DNA from: Pelobates cultripes
Lineage: Eukaryota > Chordata > Amphibia > Anura > Pelobatidae
Length of the DNA: 64,000 nt
NCBI GenBank assembly: GCA_933207985.1
Contig: OW240921.1
Location: 94,657,339 to 94,721,338 of the forward strand
Direction: 5' to 3'
Position numbers and translations under genes: made by a program. The notes beneath the pieces are model-generated. The model searched no databases and had not been told where the DNA came from. It saw nothing but the letters and a program-made list of their open reading frames with translations. The number at the start of each line of letters is the position of its first letter. Within the stretch, counting starts at the first letter, position 1. Shown one piece after another: positions 34,340-47,165 of this stretch.

Positions 34340-34560
34340 GACTAACCCTGAGTGTCTCTCCCTCTGACGCCTCCTGCTTAGTGTGTGTAATTTGAGTATA
34401 ATGTGTGCCTGTTGCAGGCTATTTGTAAAATGTGTGTGTGTGTAGACTGTGTGTGGTGTTTGCTGGCAGTGTGCAATGTTTGTATGTGATATTTGCTTCC
34501 TGTATGTAATGTGAGTGATGGTTGCTAACTGTGTGTAATGTGTTTGTTTATGCACTTTGT
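34340..34560. repeat. GT-rich degenerate repeat
   Basis: TGTGTGTAATGTG-type units recur with drift. No gene is seen. Confidence 0.6.
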
Positions 34561-34592
34561 TTTGCTCCCCTCCTACATAGCGTCTGCAAGGA

Positions 34593-34735
34593 GGGTGATC
34601 CCTTGTGGTCAAGCAGGGGTTAAAACTCTCCAGTGGTCTAGCAGAGGTTAAAGAACATGGTGGTCCAGCGGGTGTTAAAACCCTAATGGTCCAGTGGTGG
34701 TTAAATCTCCTTGGTGGTCCGTAGGGATAGCATGT
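34593..34735. repeat. Tandem GTGGTCCAGCGGGGGTTAAA units
   Basis: About five units of 27-35 bp share GTGGTC(C/T)AGC, GGGTTAAA and CTCC blocks. A weak second-order resemblance (GTGGTCTGCAC) recurs at 34734 and 34880. Confidence 0.75.
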
Positions 34736-36012
34736 GGTCTGCACTCCAGGGCGGTGCAGACCGTAGAAGTCTCTCTTCGCGTTCTAAGTACTCACTAAGT
34801 CCAAGTGCATGCTGGGAATCCTGATGTCTGTACTCTAACTCTGTAGTGAATGCCAGACCATGAGGGAGCAAATACCGTGGTCTGCACCCACTGGAGGTGC
34901 AGATCACATGCTCCCTACCCTAGCTTAAACCATCCTCCGTCCCTTGTAGCAGCACTGCTACTTACCCCCAGCAGGGCTAAAGGCTGAAAAATGGGTGTCA
35001 AGCACAGAAATGTGCTTGTTAATAAGTTAATAAAAATATATATTTTCTAAAAAAACAACACAGGATGAGCACATTAGATAATGCTGATATAAAGGAAATT
35101 AATATATAAAGAGATCCTCTATGTTACAGTCTAGATAAATATTTAAAAAGACAGAAGGCTAAATAAATTGGCACGTTACCAATTAGGTTCATTTATTTAT
35201 TAGACTAATTAATAAGATTCCACAGTTGTAATAAATGTCTATTTAAGAATATAGGAAAGACAGAAGTACTAACTGCATAGAAAGTTGAAGAAAGGACTGT
35301 TCGTCAGTGTTGCTTTCGATGTAACAAATGCAGATACTCATAATTATATTGCATAAAGTCTATACGAATTTTATAGGGAAAAAAAAAAGCAATTATCTGA
35401 AGCGTGCTTGTAAACGTTTGTAACCTGAACTTGGAAATAATAAATAAACTATAGACGTAATCAACAAATCACTAACATTTTGTTTAGGAAAAAAAAAAAA
35501 CGACTTAGTGTCTCAGAGTTCCCAACTAATCTCTCACTTGACGTGGTCTTGTGCTCCTGACCACCATCTCAGTGATGTCTAACCCTTGTCATATAATTCC
35601 ATATAATTCCAATAGGGTCATCACCAGCCTGTCTAGATGATCTGTTTTCCTGCCCCATCTGTCCCCAAGATGTCAATTTCTCTATGTGTAATGGTGCAGG
35701 GTTCCCAACCAGACAGTATCTATGCTTAGCCTTTGTCATATAACACAAATCAAAGGTTCCATGTCAATTAACAGCCTGTCTCAATTATCTGCTTCTCCTC
35801 CAAACAACCTTCATGCAATCCTTACCAAACTACATCAGAATGATTACAAGACCCTACAATGTTTTTCTTGAACCTTCCACTTTTAGAGACATTTGTTTAT
35901 GCCCTTTGCTGCCACAGATAGTGCTTCTGAATCCTAACCAGTTCACTAACTTGATGCCATATGATATCCATCCTTTTTAATGGTATGTCCCTATCAACAT
36001 GCTTACAATGAT
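34736..36012. other. Noncoding stretch
   Basis: The 34740-34960 part contains two GGTCTGCAC(T/C)C motifs bounding a roughly 150-bp unit. The rest is AT-rich, with no gene or repeat I can name. Confidence 0.35.
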
Positions 36013-36353
36013 ATAACAGTATCTACAGTAACAGATGTCCTGTTCTGAACTACCAAGTCCCCTCGGAGTGCTCACGCCTACACCACCATTTCAGGATGGT
36101 CATTCAAAACCCATATATATTAGTCTTGAAAATAGTTCAATAAACGTGAGATACCACTTGGTATTTAATACCATTAAATAATATATATATAACAGTATCT
36201 ACAGTAACAGATGTCCTGTTCCGGACTACTAAGTCCCCTCGGAGCGCTCACGCCTACACCACCGTTTCAGGATGGTCATTCAAAACCCATATATATATTA
36301 GTCTTGAAAATAGTTCAATAAACGTGAGATACCACTTGGTATTTAATACCATT
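36013..36353. repeat. 176-bp tandem duplication
   Basis: ATAACAGTATCTACAGTAAC at 36013 recurs at 36189, and the two roughly 163-bp copies (ending GGTATTTAATACCATT) are about 95 percent identical. AATAAATATATAT separates them. Each contains a CAATAAACG sequence that could be a polyadenylation signal. Confidence 0.93.
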
Positions 36354-37075
36354 CTATCAAGATATTGGCCTGATATGCTAGATCAATAATGATTAGTTTT
36401 GCCAAACCAAATTTTGTCACTACATTTCCTGTGAAACTTAGTCCATCTTTACAATATTTCCATATAGCAACAAAACATGAACTACTCATCTAAATGTCTC
36501 AAAACAGTTCTGAATAGATGGTTTAATATTCCAGTCGAATTACAAAATATAATTTTACTGGTTACTAAATATACATTTACTTTATTTAGTGAGATTGAAA
36601 AGGAACATATTAAGGTTCGTTTAAAAATAGAACTCAATTCAATCAGGGCATAGGACATCAATAACATATGCATTTACCGAGATGAGAAAGATGGTTTTAC
36701 TAATTAGCTGAAGTACATTGTTTGGGGGCAATTCAGACTCTTACACTAATGTAGCAATTTAAAGTGCTTTCACGTTCTAACCCTATTCTCTCAAGCAGTG
36801 ACAACCCATCACCGGAATAATAAATTGTCACTGCTATTTCTCTCATTTAAAAGGAAAAGTATATGTTTCTTTCTGGCAATAGGCTCCCGTCAGAAGTCCA
36901 ATAGCTCATAAAACAACTGTATAATGAAATCTCAGGGTAAACATGACAACGTTATGGGACAGCCTTTTTACAATAAAATGTTTAGCATGAGTTGTTCTGG
37001 TTTTAAGTATGACCTTGCTTAAGCATTATTATGTCATTTTAATAAGACACATTAAACGGACTATTAAGTGTTTAA
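36354..37075. other. AT-rich noncoding stretch
   Basis: I see nothing recognisable here. Confidence 0.35.
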
Positions 37076-37077
37076 AT

Positions 37078-37143
37078 GCATACATATATACACACAAACA
37101 CACACGCACACACACACATATATATATCTATATATATATATAT
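37078..37143. repeat. CA/TA compound microsatellite
   Basis: CACACACACGCACACACACA is followed by ATATATATAT tracts. Confidence 0.9.
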
Positions 37144-37269
37144 GCCAGGCGGTAATTATACAAAGCACTGTACCCACTCGTGTCATATTATTTTTTTAGC
37201 ACAAACTGGCCAATTCCAAAACCCAATTTTTTCATTGTGTACACAACACATGCGCATATCACTGTGTTT

Positions 37270-37715
37270 GTATTGATCAATGTGTGTGTGTGTTTCAGTT
37301 TGTGTGTATAGGTCACTATGTGTGTCAGTGTGTTTGTATTGATCAATGTGTGTTTTTCTGTTTGTGTCAGCACGTGTTAAAGATTGTATGTGTGTGTGTG
37401 TGCGTTTGTTATTTTAGGTTGGTGTGTTTGTATGGGTCACTGTGTGCACCCATAGTGTGTATTAATGTGTATATGTGAGTGCGTGTACATAAGTCAGTAT
37501 GTCCACTGATGATTGTGTGTCAGTGTTGTTGTATGGGTCACTGTGTGTGGGCCAATGTGTATGACAGTGTGTGATGAGTGTATGTGAGTAATGTGAGTGT
37601 GTGTGGATACCAGTGATTGTGTGCCAGTGAGTGTGTGTATGTGTATCTGAGAGTGTGCATATACAGGACTGTAAAACTGTATATCTGTGAGTATTAGTGA
37701 GTGTGTGTCAAAGAG
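37270..37715. repeat. GT-rich degenerate minisatellite
   Basis: TGTGTTTGTATTGATCAATG and CACTGTGTG units recur. ORFs on both strands here are repeat artefacts. Confidence 0.8.
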
Positions 37716-37938
37716 TGCATCTATTCCTTAAAATAATCCTCTGCTATATAGATATTTATTTTTCTTCAAAATAATGTTTAATTAAAAAATATATATTTTT
37801 TCTAATTATGTGACTTCTCAGAGTATTACAGGGCTCCCAACAGTCCCAATTTCAGTGGGACAGATGTCATATTAGGGTACAGTCCTGCCGTATTAATTTT
37901 GTTCCGTGTCCTGTATCTGGGGACACTAGGGGCTCTCA

Positions 37939-38579
37939 CAGGGCCGGACTGGGAGTTAAAAGCAGCCCTGGAAAAAAAATATTTACCAGCCCCATAATGC
38001 GTCGCGCCAGCATAGTGTGCAGATACAGAGTTAGAAAAGATAACTTAAAATTAAAAATTACTACTCCAACGTAAAAAAAGCACTCATAGGCTTCAAAATA
38101 AACAAAAGTGCTGATTTATTTTAAGCAGACGTGCATTTGCATGTAATCAATGTCTCAGTCCAACTACCGTGACATATTAAGGAAAGCTTGGTAATGGGAC
38201 TGAAATGGTGAATGTATGTTTAAGAACAGTTTGACAACTTACCTGGAGTCTGCTGGGATATGGGGCTGTAGTAGGGTATAGGAGCAGTGGTGCAATGTGT
38301 GAGGGGTGCAGTGGGTGTGAAGGGTTCAGTATGCTGTGCTGGGAATTATGGAAACCGCGAGGGAGCATGGTAGATAGACATGCTCTCTCCTCGTTCAGCC
38401 TTCAGCATCAGTGACAGGAGTGCCGCCAGACCGGCGGCTCCAGCGTGGAACGCGGCCGGCCCCCTCTGAGTGTGCCACCGGACCGGCCACCCGGTGGCAC
38501 CTATATGCACAGCGCAGCCCCCAGATGCCGCGGCCCACCAGGAAATTTTAAGGTATCCCGGTGGGCCAGTCTGGCCCTG
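37939..38579. mobile_element. CAGGGCCGGACTGG-ended element
   Basis: The termini CAGGGCCGGACTGG and CCAGTCTGGCCCTG are inverted at 13 of 14 positions. The interior block GAACAGTTTGACAACTTACC ... GTAGTAGGG matches 9052-9115. No 8-bp flanking duplication is visible. No transposase is encoded. Confidence 0.65.
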
Positions 38580-39177
38580 GGCAGCAGAGCACAAGTGCAT
38601 CATTAGACATTATGGCGCTGTGAACAGGTACTAGGATAATGCAGAGAGCGCTTCAGCAGTGTCAGTCAGTCTGGTGTGCCTCGCCATTTACTTGAGTCGC
38701 GTCACTGAAGATGCACCCACAGGGTCCGCGAACCTGTCCCAACCTCATACCTTCCAGTCTTGGGAAGCATGGTGTTATGCATCGATATATACACATGTAT
38801 ATGAATTGGATTATAATAATATATGTGTGTAAAAGTTATGATCATCATTTAATTTATTATTATGTTTATAATATATACACAATCATGAATATAATACACA
38901 TACATTAAATGACATTTATATATGCGTAATACAGTCGGAAATCAAATACACAAATATAAAATGTAACAAAGGCTTTGCACTCCTCACAGCATTGATCACT
39001 AAACGTTAAATTGTACGAAATTAAAATCCAATCTGCATAATTCAGGCCAAAGTAGTTGATTTGAGAAAGCTCTCCTAGTCAGCTATAATGACAGCTTGAC
39101 TATTTTAGTCTAAATTTAGCAATTCACATTTCATTGACAAATATTCTTATTTTACAATTTAGTCTTTCTTGCACTGG
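38580..39177. other. AT-rich stretch with foldback family remnant
   Basis: TATATACA-type low complexity lies at 38780-38930. A diverged AATTCAGGCCAAAGTAG / CTATTTTAGTCTAAATTTAGC foldback copy lies at about 39030-39150. Confidence 0.4.
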
Positions 39178-39257
39178 TGTCAAACTCCGAGCCTCTATTA
39201 TATCCAAGTGTGAACCAAGTGTGGACAAAAATCTGTGGTAAAACCCTTCATTTTATA

Positions 39258-39773
39258 TCAATTGGCAATGATGACCTCCATTTTAGCATCCATCAAGTAC
39301 ATAACAGGGCTATATTTGTGCACTCTGTTACAGTGTTCACCTGCAAATACTCGGTAAGTGGCCTGGATGTTAACAGCCACAGCAGTCGCCAGTTCACTTC
39401 TGGTGCCTGGGATTTTGGCGGAGGTACCGTGAAGATGAGACAAGTAAAGAACTAACAGCTGGAGTTCATGGTTGTGGAGAAAAGTCTCAGGTTGGTCAGT
39501 GGAGGCTATGAAAGGCACTGCTACATTAAAGGAAGGATGTGGCGTGTGTGCAGCAAACTTTGATTGTGTGGTTCCAGTGGAAGTTGGTAATAGTGGCACA
39601 ACATTTGAACATGTCGTCAACTTCTTGTTTATGCTCCACGTACTGTTGAGTAGTTTGATGCATGAGGTCACCTTCTCAGGTACAGGGGATGATGAGACCA
39701 TCTTTGTGGTGGTTTGATGACCTCTAAATTTCCAATCACATATCTCCTTGGCAGTAGACTGCCGTTTTGGCAT
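39258..39773 (-). CDS. Unassigned 171-codon ORF (possible TE remnant)
   Basis: This is the longest complete minus-strand ORF outside the recognised elements and minisatellites. The product has a basic start (MPKRQSTAKEICDWKFRGHQ) and a serine/threonine-rich middle. I recognise no catalytic motif, zinc finger, signal peptide or membrane segment. There is no obvious flanking element or splice structure. It could be an eroded transposon gene or chance. Codon-level evidence is not available from one sequence. Confidence 0.2.
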   Translation of the reverse strand: MPKRQSTAKEICDWKFRGHQTTTKMVSSSPVPEKVTSCIKLLNSTWSINKKLTTCSNVVPLLPTSTGTTQSKFAAHTPHPSFNVAVPFIASTDQPETFLHNHELQLLVLYLSHLHGTSAKIPGTRSELATAVAVNIQATYRVFAGEHCNRVHKYSPVMYLMDAKMEVIIAN

Positions 39774-41736
39774 GCTAAAGCTTGATAGTGGCTACTATGT
39801 TGACAGAAGCCAACCTGCTGATGCTAAGTCAAGCATGCTACTAAAGCTAAAGGATTGCTGTGGGAGTACTAATGGGCCCTAACGGTAACAGATGCTCTTG
39901 GATCTTCTTTCGGTGGTAGTGATCAAACTTCAATGAGTGGCAAAGATGCTGCAAAGACAAGATATGATTATTTAACAGATGTGATAATGTTAACTTCCTC
40001 AATAAACTGTCATTCACATTCTCCCAGTCAGTACTTTAGGTTTGTTGGTTCATATGACTTAGGGATAGCTTCAAAATAAAATAAATTATACATTTATATT
40101 GCCTGTATCTCCCCATTGCACCACTGAAGTATGCATGTACTGGGTGTTCCTAAGTCATATAGTCATAAAGTCATCCCCAACACCTTGTCCATTCCCCGAT
40201 TCATACTGTACTTACAATTTCCTGTGGCCTGGACTGTTGCTGACTGAAATTTTTCTTAGCATTGTCCCGACTGCCTGTTGTTATGATAGACCGCGTAGTG
40301 CCACAATTATGCAGTTGTCTGATTCAATCCCCATGATATTTCTTCACACATGAATTGAGCAGGAGGAAGCCAAGAGTTGGAGGAGCAGTTGTTGAATTTC
40401 TAGCTATATCTGGTCTTTTTGATGCCATTTGGCCCATGTGTGCTGGGCTCCCTGTGTATTTGTATTGTCTCAATGTGTAGTATGTATTAGCATTTTGACT
40501 GTAGGATGGAGTAGTTATGCATAAATTATATGAGTGGATGCAGCACGGTTACTTACCAGATGCCTTCAGATATGGTGACTTGTCTACTGTCATGTATCTC
40601 ATTGTAATCCATCGGTGTTGTTCGTCCTTCAACGGTGTCTTTAAAATGCCAGAATACCACTCCTCTGTTGTAACATGTCATACTCTTCTTTATCTCTATG
40701 CTCTTCTTTCATACTGCTTTCTGTGCCTGCTTTCTCTGTACTGAATACATTTCCCTTGTTACCATTTAACAGTAATGACTTATTGTACAGAAAATCCTGA
40801 CTTGGCCATATATTGGGCATTTATATCGGGCATCTGTCCACCTTTGTCCAATCATTGACCTTCCTTGCTTTGTTGCCTCTTTGTGTTCCTCCGTTCCACT
40901 TCTTGCCTATAAGTCCATCAACCCCATCTCCATTTGAAGTGTATCTTTTTAGGTATCATACCTCCATCTTCCCAGTGTCAATTTTACGGGGGTGACAGAA
41001 GCACATACAATAATTTTAGAACAAGATGACATTGTCAACCACTTGGTGGTGGATACCAGGTTTTTTAAGAATTATTAATTGTGTCACTGTCCGCCACTTG
41101 TTCATGGTCATAATATTATTATTTTTTTTAAATATACTCCTTTCTGATTAGCTCATGTGCTAATTTATTGGTACATTTTGTATATCCGCATGCTTTCTCA
41201 TAAAGAACTAGTTATCATTGTGGCATTTGAACTGACTCTTTCCAAGCATTAGCTTATTGATTTCCACTACTGGACCCTGCTACCTGCTGTTTTATCTTCC
41301 CTACACTCTGACTAATGAAACCTTGCAATATTGGTATCTTTTTTTTTTTTGCAGACCTCAACAAACCTTTGAAATAATGCCTTAACCCTTTCCCACTGCA
41401 CCGCAATCAGTCACATGCCTTGCTCTATTGCCTTTGAATTTTAACGCCTCCCCCTCAACATTATTCCAGTTGCTCTGTTTGCTTAGCTAATACATAATTA
41501 ATACATAATTAATGTAAATCGGAGGATTCCTTCAGTGTTTCCTCAGGGGAAAATAAATCAAATATATTTTAATCAAACCCCACAAGGTTATTAAAAGATA
41601 GAAGCATTTGTTTCACATACTCACGTAAAACGTAACTATTAGCATTCTCAAAGTAAAGGAAAAATATTTTCATTTTTAAAATGAAAAATAAATGTTAGTT
41701 GATTCTGCTCTAATTCTCAGTAGAATGCTCTTCTTT

Positions 41737-41740
<4 letters not shown>
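39774..41740. other. Noncoding stretch
   Basis: The base composition is more pyrimidine-rich than the neighbours on the plus strand (about 40600-40980), but I see no gene, repeat or splice structure that I can support. Confidence 0.3.
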
Positions 41741-41772
<32 letters not shown>

Positions 41773-41781
41773 TATGTATAT
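41741..41781. repeat. (TA)n microsatellite
   Basis: An uninterrupted TA tract of about 26 bases, then imperfect TATGTATATA. Confidence 0.95.
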
Positions 41782-42348
41782 AGCTGGGGACTACGTTAAC
41801 CATGATGCACAGCTAGCTGACTACTTGGCAAAGAGCCATCGGGATATATTCCAGAACTGCTGGAGTTCCCAGGTTTGGTGATTGCTGCCTTATATAGTCG
41901 TTAATACAATAAGCTTTCTTTGAGAATGTTAACTGGTGAACAGTGGATGTAGCTATGGTAACCATGTTTCCCAGTTTGCATATATCTGATTGGTTTGTCT
42001 GTTTAGGAAGCGCAAAGTCATGACTGAAATGTAAATGAGCCAGCTGGATTGATAGTTTTTTTTTTTTTTGTAGAGCACGATATCAAAAACCTACCTCTGA
42101 TCCAACGCAAACTTGCATTAATTTGCTGAGCAAATCCTGAAAATCTCTTCAATTAAATATTGAATAGTTGGATATTGTCGTATGCGGGAAAAAAAAGAAA
42201 TATACAAGGAGACATTTTTGCACTTCTGAACTAAACCAAACCAAACAGTGTAAATAATTTATGACGGCATTTGGGAATTTCTGTTGCAGCCGTAAGAGTA
42301 ACTCCTATGAATCTTAGGAAACCAGGGATTGTGTGTTCTGGTACAGCA
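41782..42348. other. Noncoding stretch
   Basis: AGCTGGGGACTACGTTAACC near 41780 resembles the end of a MITE. The rest is unassigned. Confidence 0.3.
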
Positions 42349-42890
42349 TTAAAGGGACACTATAGTCACCAGAACAACTACAGCTTTATCTATTTGTTCT
42401 GACTGATGTACAGTCAGTCCCTGAAGGCATTTTCAATGTAAACACTACCTTTTCAGAAAAAAGCTCTCGTGGCAGTCACCCAGATGACTGTTAGAAGTGC
42501 TTCCTGGGTCAGTGCGGCACAATGTGCAGCACTGTCTTTCAGTGCCTCCACGTTCTGCATGGAGACGCTGAACTTTCCGCATAGAGATGTATTGATTCAA
42601 TTTGTCCCAACGGGGACATGCTGATTGGTGCAGTGCAGCGTTTTGCAGCGCATGCACAATAGCCTCAAAAATGCTTTCCTGTGGGAAAGCATTGGATTGG
42701 CTGAAATTGTCAAGATTGGGGTGGAGCGGGGGTGGAGCCAACCACGATGTGACCCGCACGGCCCTAAAATAAAGGACAGTTTTATATGTTTTTAATTGGA
42801 GGCACGGGGGACAGCCACCCCTAACGTGTTTTTAACACTATAGTGTCAGGATTACACATTTGTATTGCTGACACTCTAGAGTCCCTTTAA
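42349..42890. mobile_element. TTAA MITE family II, complete, opposite orientation
   Basis: TTAA at 42349-42352 and 42887-42890. The left end GGGACACTATAGTCACCAG and right end GTCAGGATTACAC ... GTATTGCTGACAC are the right and left ends of the 12890-13442 copy, so the two are inverted relative to each other. Confidence 0.85.
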
Positions 42891-44113
42891 GTAAAAATAG
42901 TAGTCTTGTGTCCATGAAGAGTTTGGGGGTGGGGGGGGGAGAATTATGCATAACACATGTAAATTCTGGGCATTTCCTATTTTTCAAAAGATTCAACCTT
43001 AAGATTAGTTGGAATTTTTTGAGATAATTTAAATGTAATTTATGACATTTCCCTAACACTTTGAAAGTGTAAGTAAAAGAGCTGATTAAACAAACAAAAA
43101 AAACAGACATTTATTGGTTACATAACTATTCAACGCCTACATACACAGTGCTCGGGATAATCTCCTTTGTGAGCCTTTTGGGGCTAAGACTCTACCTGCT
43201 TTAGGCATCTAAATTATGCAGCTGACTTTATTCTTGCCAAGATTAGGACAATTTTCAGGTTTTCCCACAATATAATTTTTGGGAATGTTCAAAGTTTTAG
43301 ATTTTTTTTATTGATCATTCTGATATGTGCTTCTTCAGAACTTTATCCTATTGATAGCTCCTTGGGCTTCACGGTGTTTTTTTGCTTTGATGTGTTCTCT
43401 AATAAACTCTGCGGTTTTCATGAAAAAGGTTTGTTGCTTTTGAGGTCATGTAATACTGTAATTGCCCAGAAGTGGACTACATTGAAATGTTATGTAAATT
43501 CTGAAAGAAACTGATTTCATTAGAATTTATAAAGGTTTTTTTTTTTCTTTATGTACTTTTGTTTTGCAATAAAAAATATTTTGTACCTGCAAAGTATTAG
43601 GTATTTTGTGGAATTCAAATGGCAAAAATCCAGATAGAATATTTTATAAAATTATTTACAACTGTAATTGTTTTAACTGTAACACTGAAAAATGTGGAAA
43701 CATTCAGGTGTGGGTGAATACTCATTGAAGGCACTCTACATGCCGTTCTGCCACTCCAAAGTAAAATGAACAAAGAGCAATTCTGTCTTAAGATCATAGA
43801 CCAGAGGTGAGCAATCGTCAGCACTCCAGATAATGCTCTTATCTTATCATAACATTAAAAAAACATGAGGAGAGATGTCCCACAAGAATACGAGATTGCA
43901 ATGGTCTACTACTTCATGTTAGATACAAAGTATCAGCAAGACACAGAAAAGATACCCGTTTTACTGGTGATGCTTACTCATGGGATAGCTACGTTTCCAT
44001 TATCTTCTAAACCACATTAAAACCAGGTTCTCCCAAGACATAATATATTGTTGAATAAACATACTTTCCTAATTCACAAACCACAAACTGTTATAGGGCT
44101 GTTTACACTCTAA
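42891..44113. other. AT-rich noncoding stretch
   Basis: CCAGAGGTGAGCAATCGTCA (43801-43820) looks like the end of the AGGTAGGCAACC hAT-type family seen at 57625. No gene is seen. Confidence 0.35.
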
Positions 44114-44460
44114 CCCAGCAGTTCCCAAACTGTGTGCCGCAGCGCCCAGACGGGCACACAGGGGTCATGCCATGCCATCAGAGATCTCCCTCACCAGGCC
44201 GCTGGCACTGAAATGTTGCAACCAGCAAGGGGTGGGAGAGAGGCTTTGCCGGGTTCTCCTCTCATGAGCTTGGAGTGTTGCTGCGGTTACCATGGCTATG
44301 CTTCTAATCTCGCGAGAGTGAACTCTAGCTTCAGGAGCTGCTAGAGTTCACTCTCACCACTTGGACCAAGAGGGCTTTTTCACTGGACAACCAGGGTTTG
44401 CCTTGTACTGTCCCCCCTCCCAGGCAAAGGTAACAAGAGAGGGAGGGGGGATATGAAAAA
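44114..44460. mobile_element. CAGCAGTTCCCAAACTG-start repeat with CTCGCGAGAG block
   Basis: The start CAGCAGTTCCCAAACTGTGT is characteristic of hAT-type non-autonomous elements. The second half (GCGGTTACCATGGC, ATCTCGCGAGAGTGAACTC, then its inverted GAGTTCACTCTC, then ACTTGGACCA) is shared with 32240-32380 and 9945-10090. Confidence 0.6.
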
Positions 44461-44959
44461 AATTTTTTAACCCCTTAGTGACCAGACCACTTTTCAATGT
44501 TTTTAATGTTTGGGGCCATTTCTGCGGTGTTTGTGTTTAGCTGTAATTTTCCTCTTACTCATTTACTATACCCACACATATTATATACCGTTTTTCTCAC
44601 CATTAAATGGTATTTCTAAAGATACCATTATTTCATCATATCATATAATTTACTATAACAAAAATTATAAAATATGATGGAAAAATGTAAAAAAACAAGC
44701 TTTTTCGAACTTGGACCACCAAAATCTGTTACGCATCTACAACCGCCAAAAAACACCCATGCTAAATAGTTTCTAAATTGTGTCCTGAGTTTAGAAATAT
44801 TCAATGTTAACATGTTCTTAGCTTTTTTTGTAAATTTATAGGGCAATAAGTACAAGTAGCACTTTGCTATTTGCAAACCATTTTTTTTTTTCAAAATTAG
44901 CTAAGTTACATTGTAACACTAATATTTGTCTGGAATCCCTGAATAACCCTTTACATGTG

Positions 44960-45926
44960 TGTAGCGGAGCTGCAATATTCACATCAATATCTCCACTGGT
45001 AGACTTGTATAATATCCAAGAGAAGCGTCGCTCGGCAATCCTATCCAAATTCCCCAATAACTGGACGATACAGAGCTTTGGGAGACAACAGTTTTTTATT
45101 GAGCTACATCTGACTTTTATACAATTCCCAATGCAAGGGGTTTCTTTTATTACATTCCAGGAGTTTTCCCCTGGTGCACCTTTCCCAGACTCGCTTTCTG
45201 TACTTGGAAGATAATTGCGTAAGGACAATTCTTTAATTAGATTATCTCCCAAGTACAGAAAATTAAACAATATTTCAAACAATCCGAACTCCTATAATAT
45301 TAGTCAGAACTCCACAAATAGCAGGGATCTGAGTGCCCACTCTGTCGAACTACCGTTCAGATCCGTTCGGTAGAATAGGAACGCCATTCGAGTGAAGTTT
45401 AGACCGGTCAACCACCAGGTGAAGCCCCAAAACAGTTCCATGTGGTTGTATGCTTTGACCGGTCTTCTTTAGGGAGTTTTTACCATTAAACTAACGAATG
45501 CAACTGTTCGTGTAATAAGTGGTCATGTGCCTTGTGTTCATTCGCTTCATTCAGTCGATTGCCGCTCTATATTGGTGAAGGGGAACGAACATACACAAAG
45601 GATGGAAGTTCAGCGGTGTTCGCGCCGTCGAGTGTCCGATTATGGTTCCATGCACTCGGCGCTGTATGTTTGTGAGCAAAGATGGCCGCCGCCACGTGTT
45701 CGGTCATACGAACGGCGGCCACCCATCCGACCATTTACAAGCTTGCGGTTTCTTGGTGTGAACCTAGTCAATTGGAGTCACACGACTGGCACACGACTCC
45801 CCTAGGTGGTCTCCCAGTTCGGTAGTTCGTTCGACTGACGATCAATATGTCTTTATTCTGTTCGGGAACCTCAAATAGTCGAACCAACTCAGTCTTTCAT
45901 ACAAATAGGTGGTTAGTTTTGCCACA
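44960..45926. mobile_element. Probable solo LTR
   Basis: A 967-bp segment starts TGTAGCGGAGC and ends TTTTGCCACA. It interrupts the surrounding repeat, whose sequence appears to continue across (TTACATGTG | TGTATATATT). ATGTG (44955-44959) and ATGTA (45927-45931) match at 4 of 5. Composition switches to CpG-rich with many TTCG motifs at 45340-45850. No internal coding region or second LTR is present. Orientation is undecided because both ends read TG...CA. Confidence 0.5.
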
Positions 45927-46105
45927 ATGTATATATTTTTTAAAAGAAGACAACCTACGGTATTAAACTTGGGGTATTTGGACTCTTTTCATGCTATTTT
46001 ACCACCAATCTATGCCAAATATATAATTGGTGATTTTTTGACACACATAGCAATTTAAGAATACATGTACGGAGAACTTTAAGGGTTACTGCCAAAGAAC
46101 ACCCC

Positions 46106-46730
46106 AATATGTGTAGAGCAACATCTCCTGAGTACAGTGATACCCCCTTTGTATAGGTGTGTTGGGTTCTCTGGGGGCTAAAAGACCTTATTTGGAGGGT
46201 GCACATTCCAGTTTTCCAATTGGAATTTTTGCAGCTGGTCATCATGCACCCATGTCCTATTTGGGACATTTTTGAAGCCAGCCAATGTAATTTACCCCCA
46301 TCAAACCATATATTTTTGAAATGTAGACACCCTAGGGTATTTCAAATGGTGGTATTTTAACACTTTCCATTCACTATTTCTACCACCAGTCTTTGTCAAC
46401 CTTTTGGGTAGTCATTATTTTGTGTTATTTTTCACACACATTGTACTTTAGGCATGGATTCTCAGCTTCTGTTATGTATTACTGCCAAAAATTTACCCAA
46501 ATATGTGTTCAGCAACATCTCCTGAGTACAGTGACACCCTCCATGTACAGGTGTGTCGGGTTCTCTGGGGGCTAAAAGATTTTATTTGGAGGGTGCACAT
46601 TCCAGTTTTCCAACTTGGAATTTTCACAGCTGGTCATCATGCACCCATGTCCTATTTGGGACATTTTTAAAGGCCGGCCAATGTACTTTATCCCCAATAT
46701 GTGTTCAGCAACATCTCCCGAGTACAACAG
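46106..46730. repeat. ~394-bp internal direct repeats of the large element
   Basis: AATATGTGTTCAGCAACATC-type starts occur at 46106, 46500 and 46696. The blocks 46106-46290 and 46500-46695 share TCTCTGGGGGCTAAAAGA and GCAGCTGGTCATCATGCACC-type stretches at about 90 percent identity. Confidence 0.85.
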
Positions 46731-46974
46731 TGCCCCCAATGGACAGGTTTTATGGGTTTTTGCAAACTTACAGGAGTCAAATATAGGGCTTTCCCCTTTT
46801 CCATGTTTGCATGGAAATTTGCCAGATTGGTTTGCTGGGCCTATGTTGCCTTTGAGACCATATAGCAGTAGACAACCCAGGGTATTTAAAATGGGGTATG
46901 TCCAGTCTTTTTTAGTAGCCACTTAGCCAAAAGTATCATTTTTATTTGTTTTTTGCATTTTTTTACACAAAAAT

Positions 46975-47165
46975 GTCTGTGTTTGTGTGTGTGTCTGTGA
47001 GTGTTTGTCTGTGAGTGTACGTGTGTATATGTCTGAGTGTGTGTATATGAGTGTATGTGTGTGTGTCTCTACATGTGTCTGCATGTATGGGTCTCTGTGT
47101 GTATGTGTGTGTGTCTGTATGTATGTGTCTGCATGTGTATCTGTTTGTCTGCATGTGTGGGGGGT
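46975..47165. repeat. GT-rich microsatellite
   Basis: GTGTGTGTCTGTGAGTG- and CTGCATGTGT-type units recur. ORFs on both strands are artefacts. Confidence 0.85.

Noticed and set aside
46157..46926. ORFs across the large repeat (for example 46572-46922)
   Set aside because: They follow the internal direct repeats of a noncoding element and have no domain.
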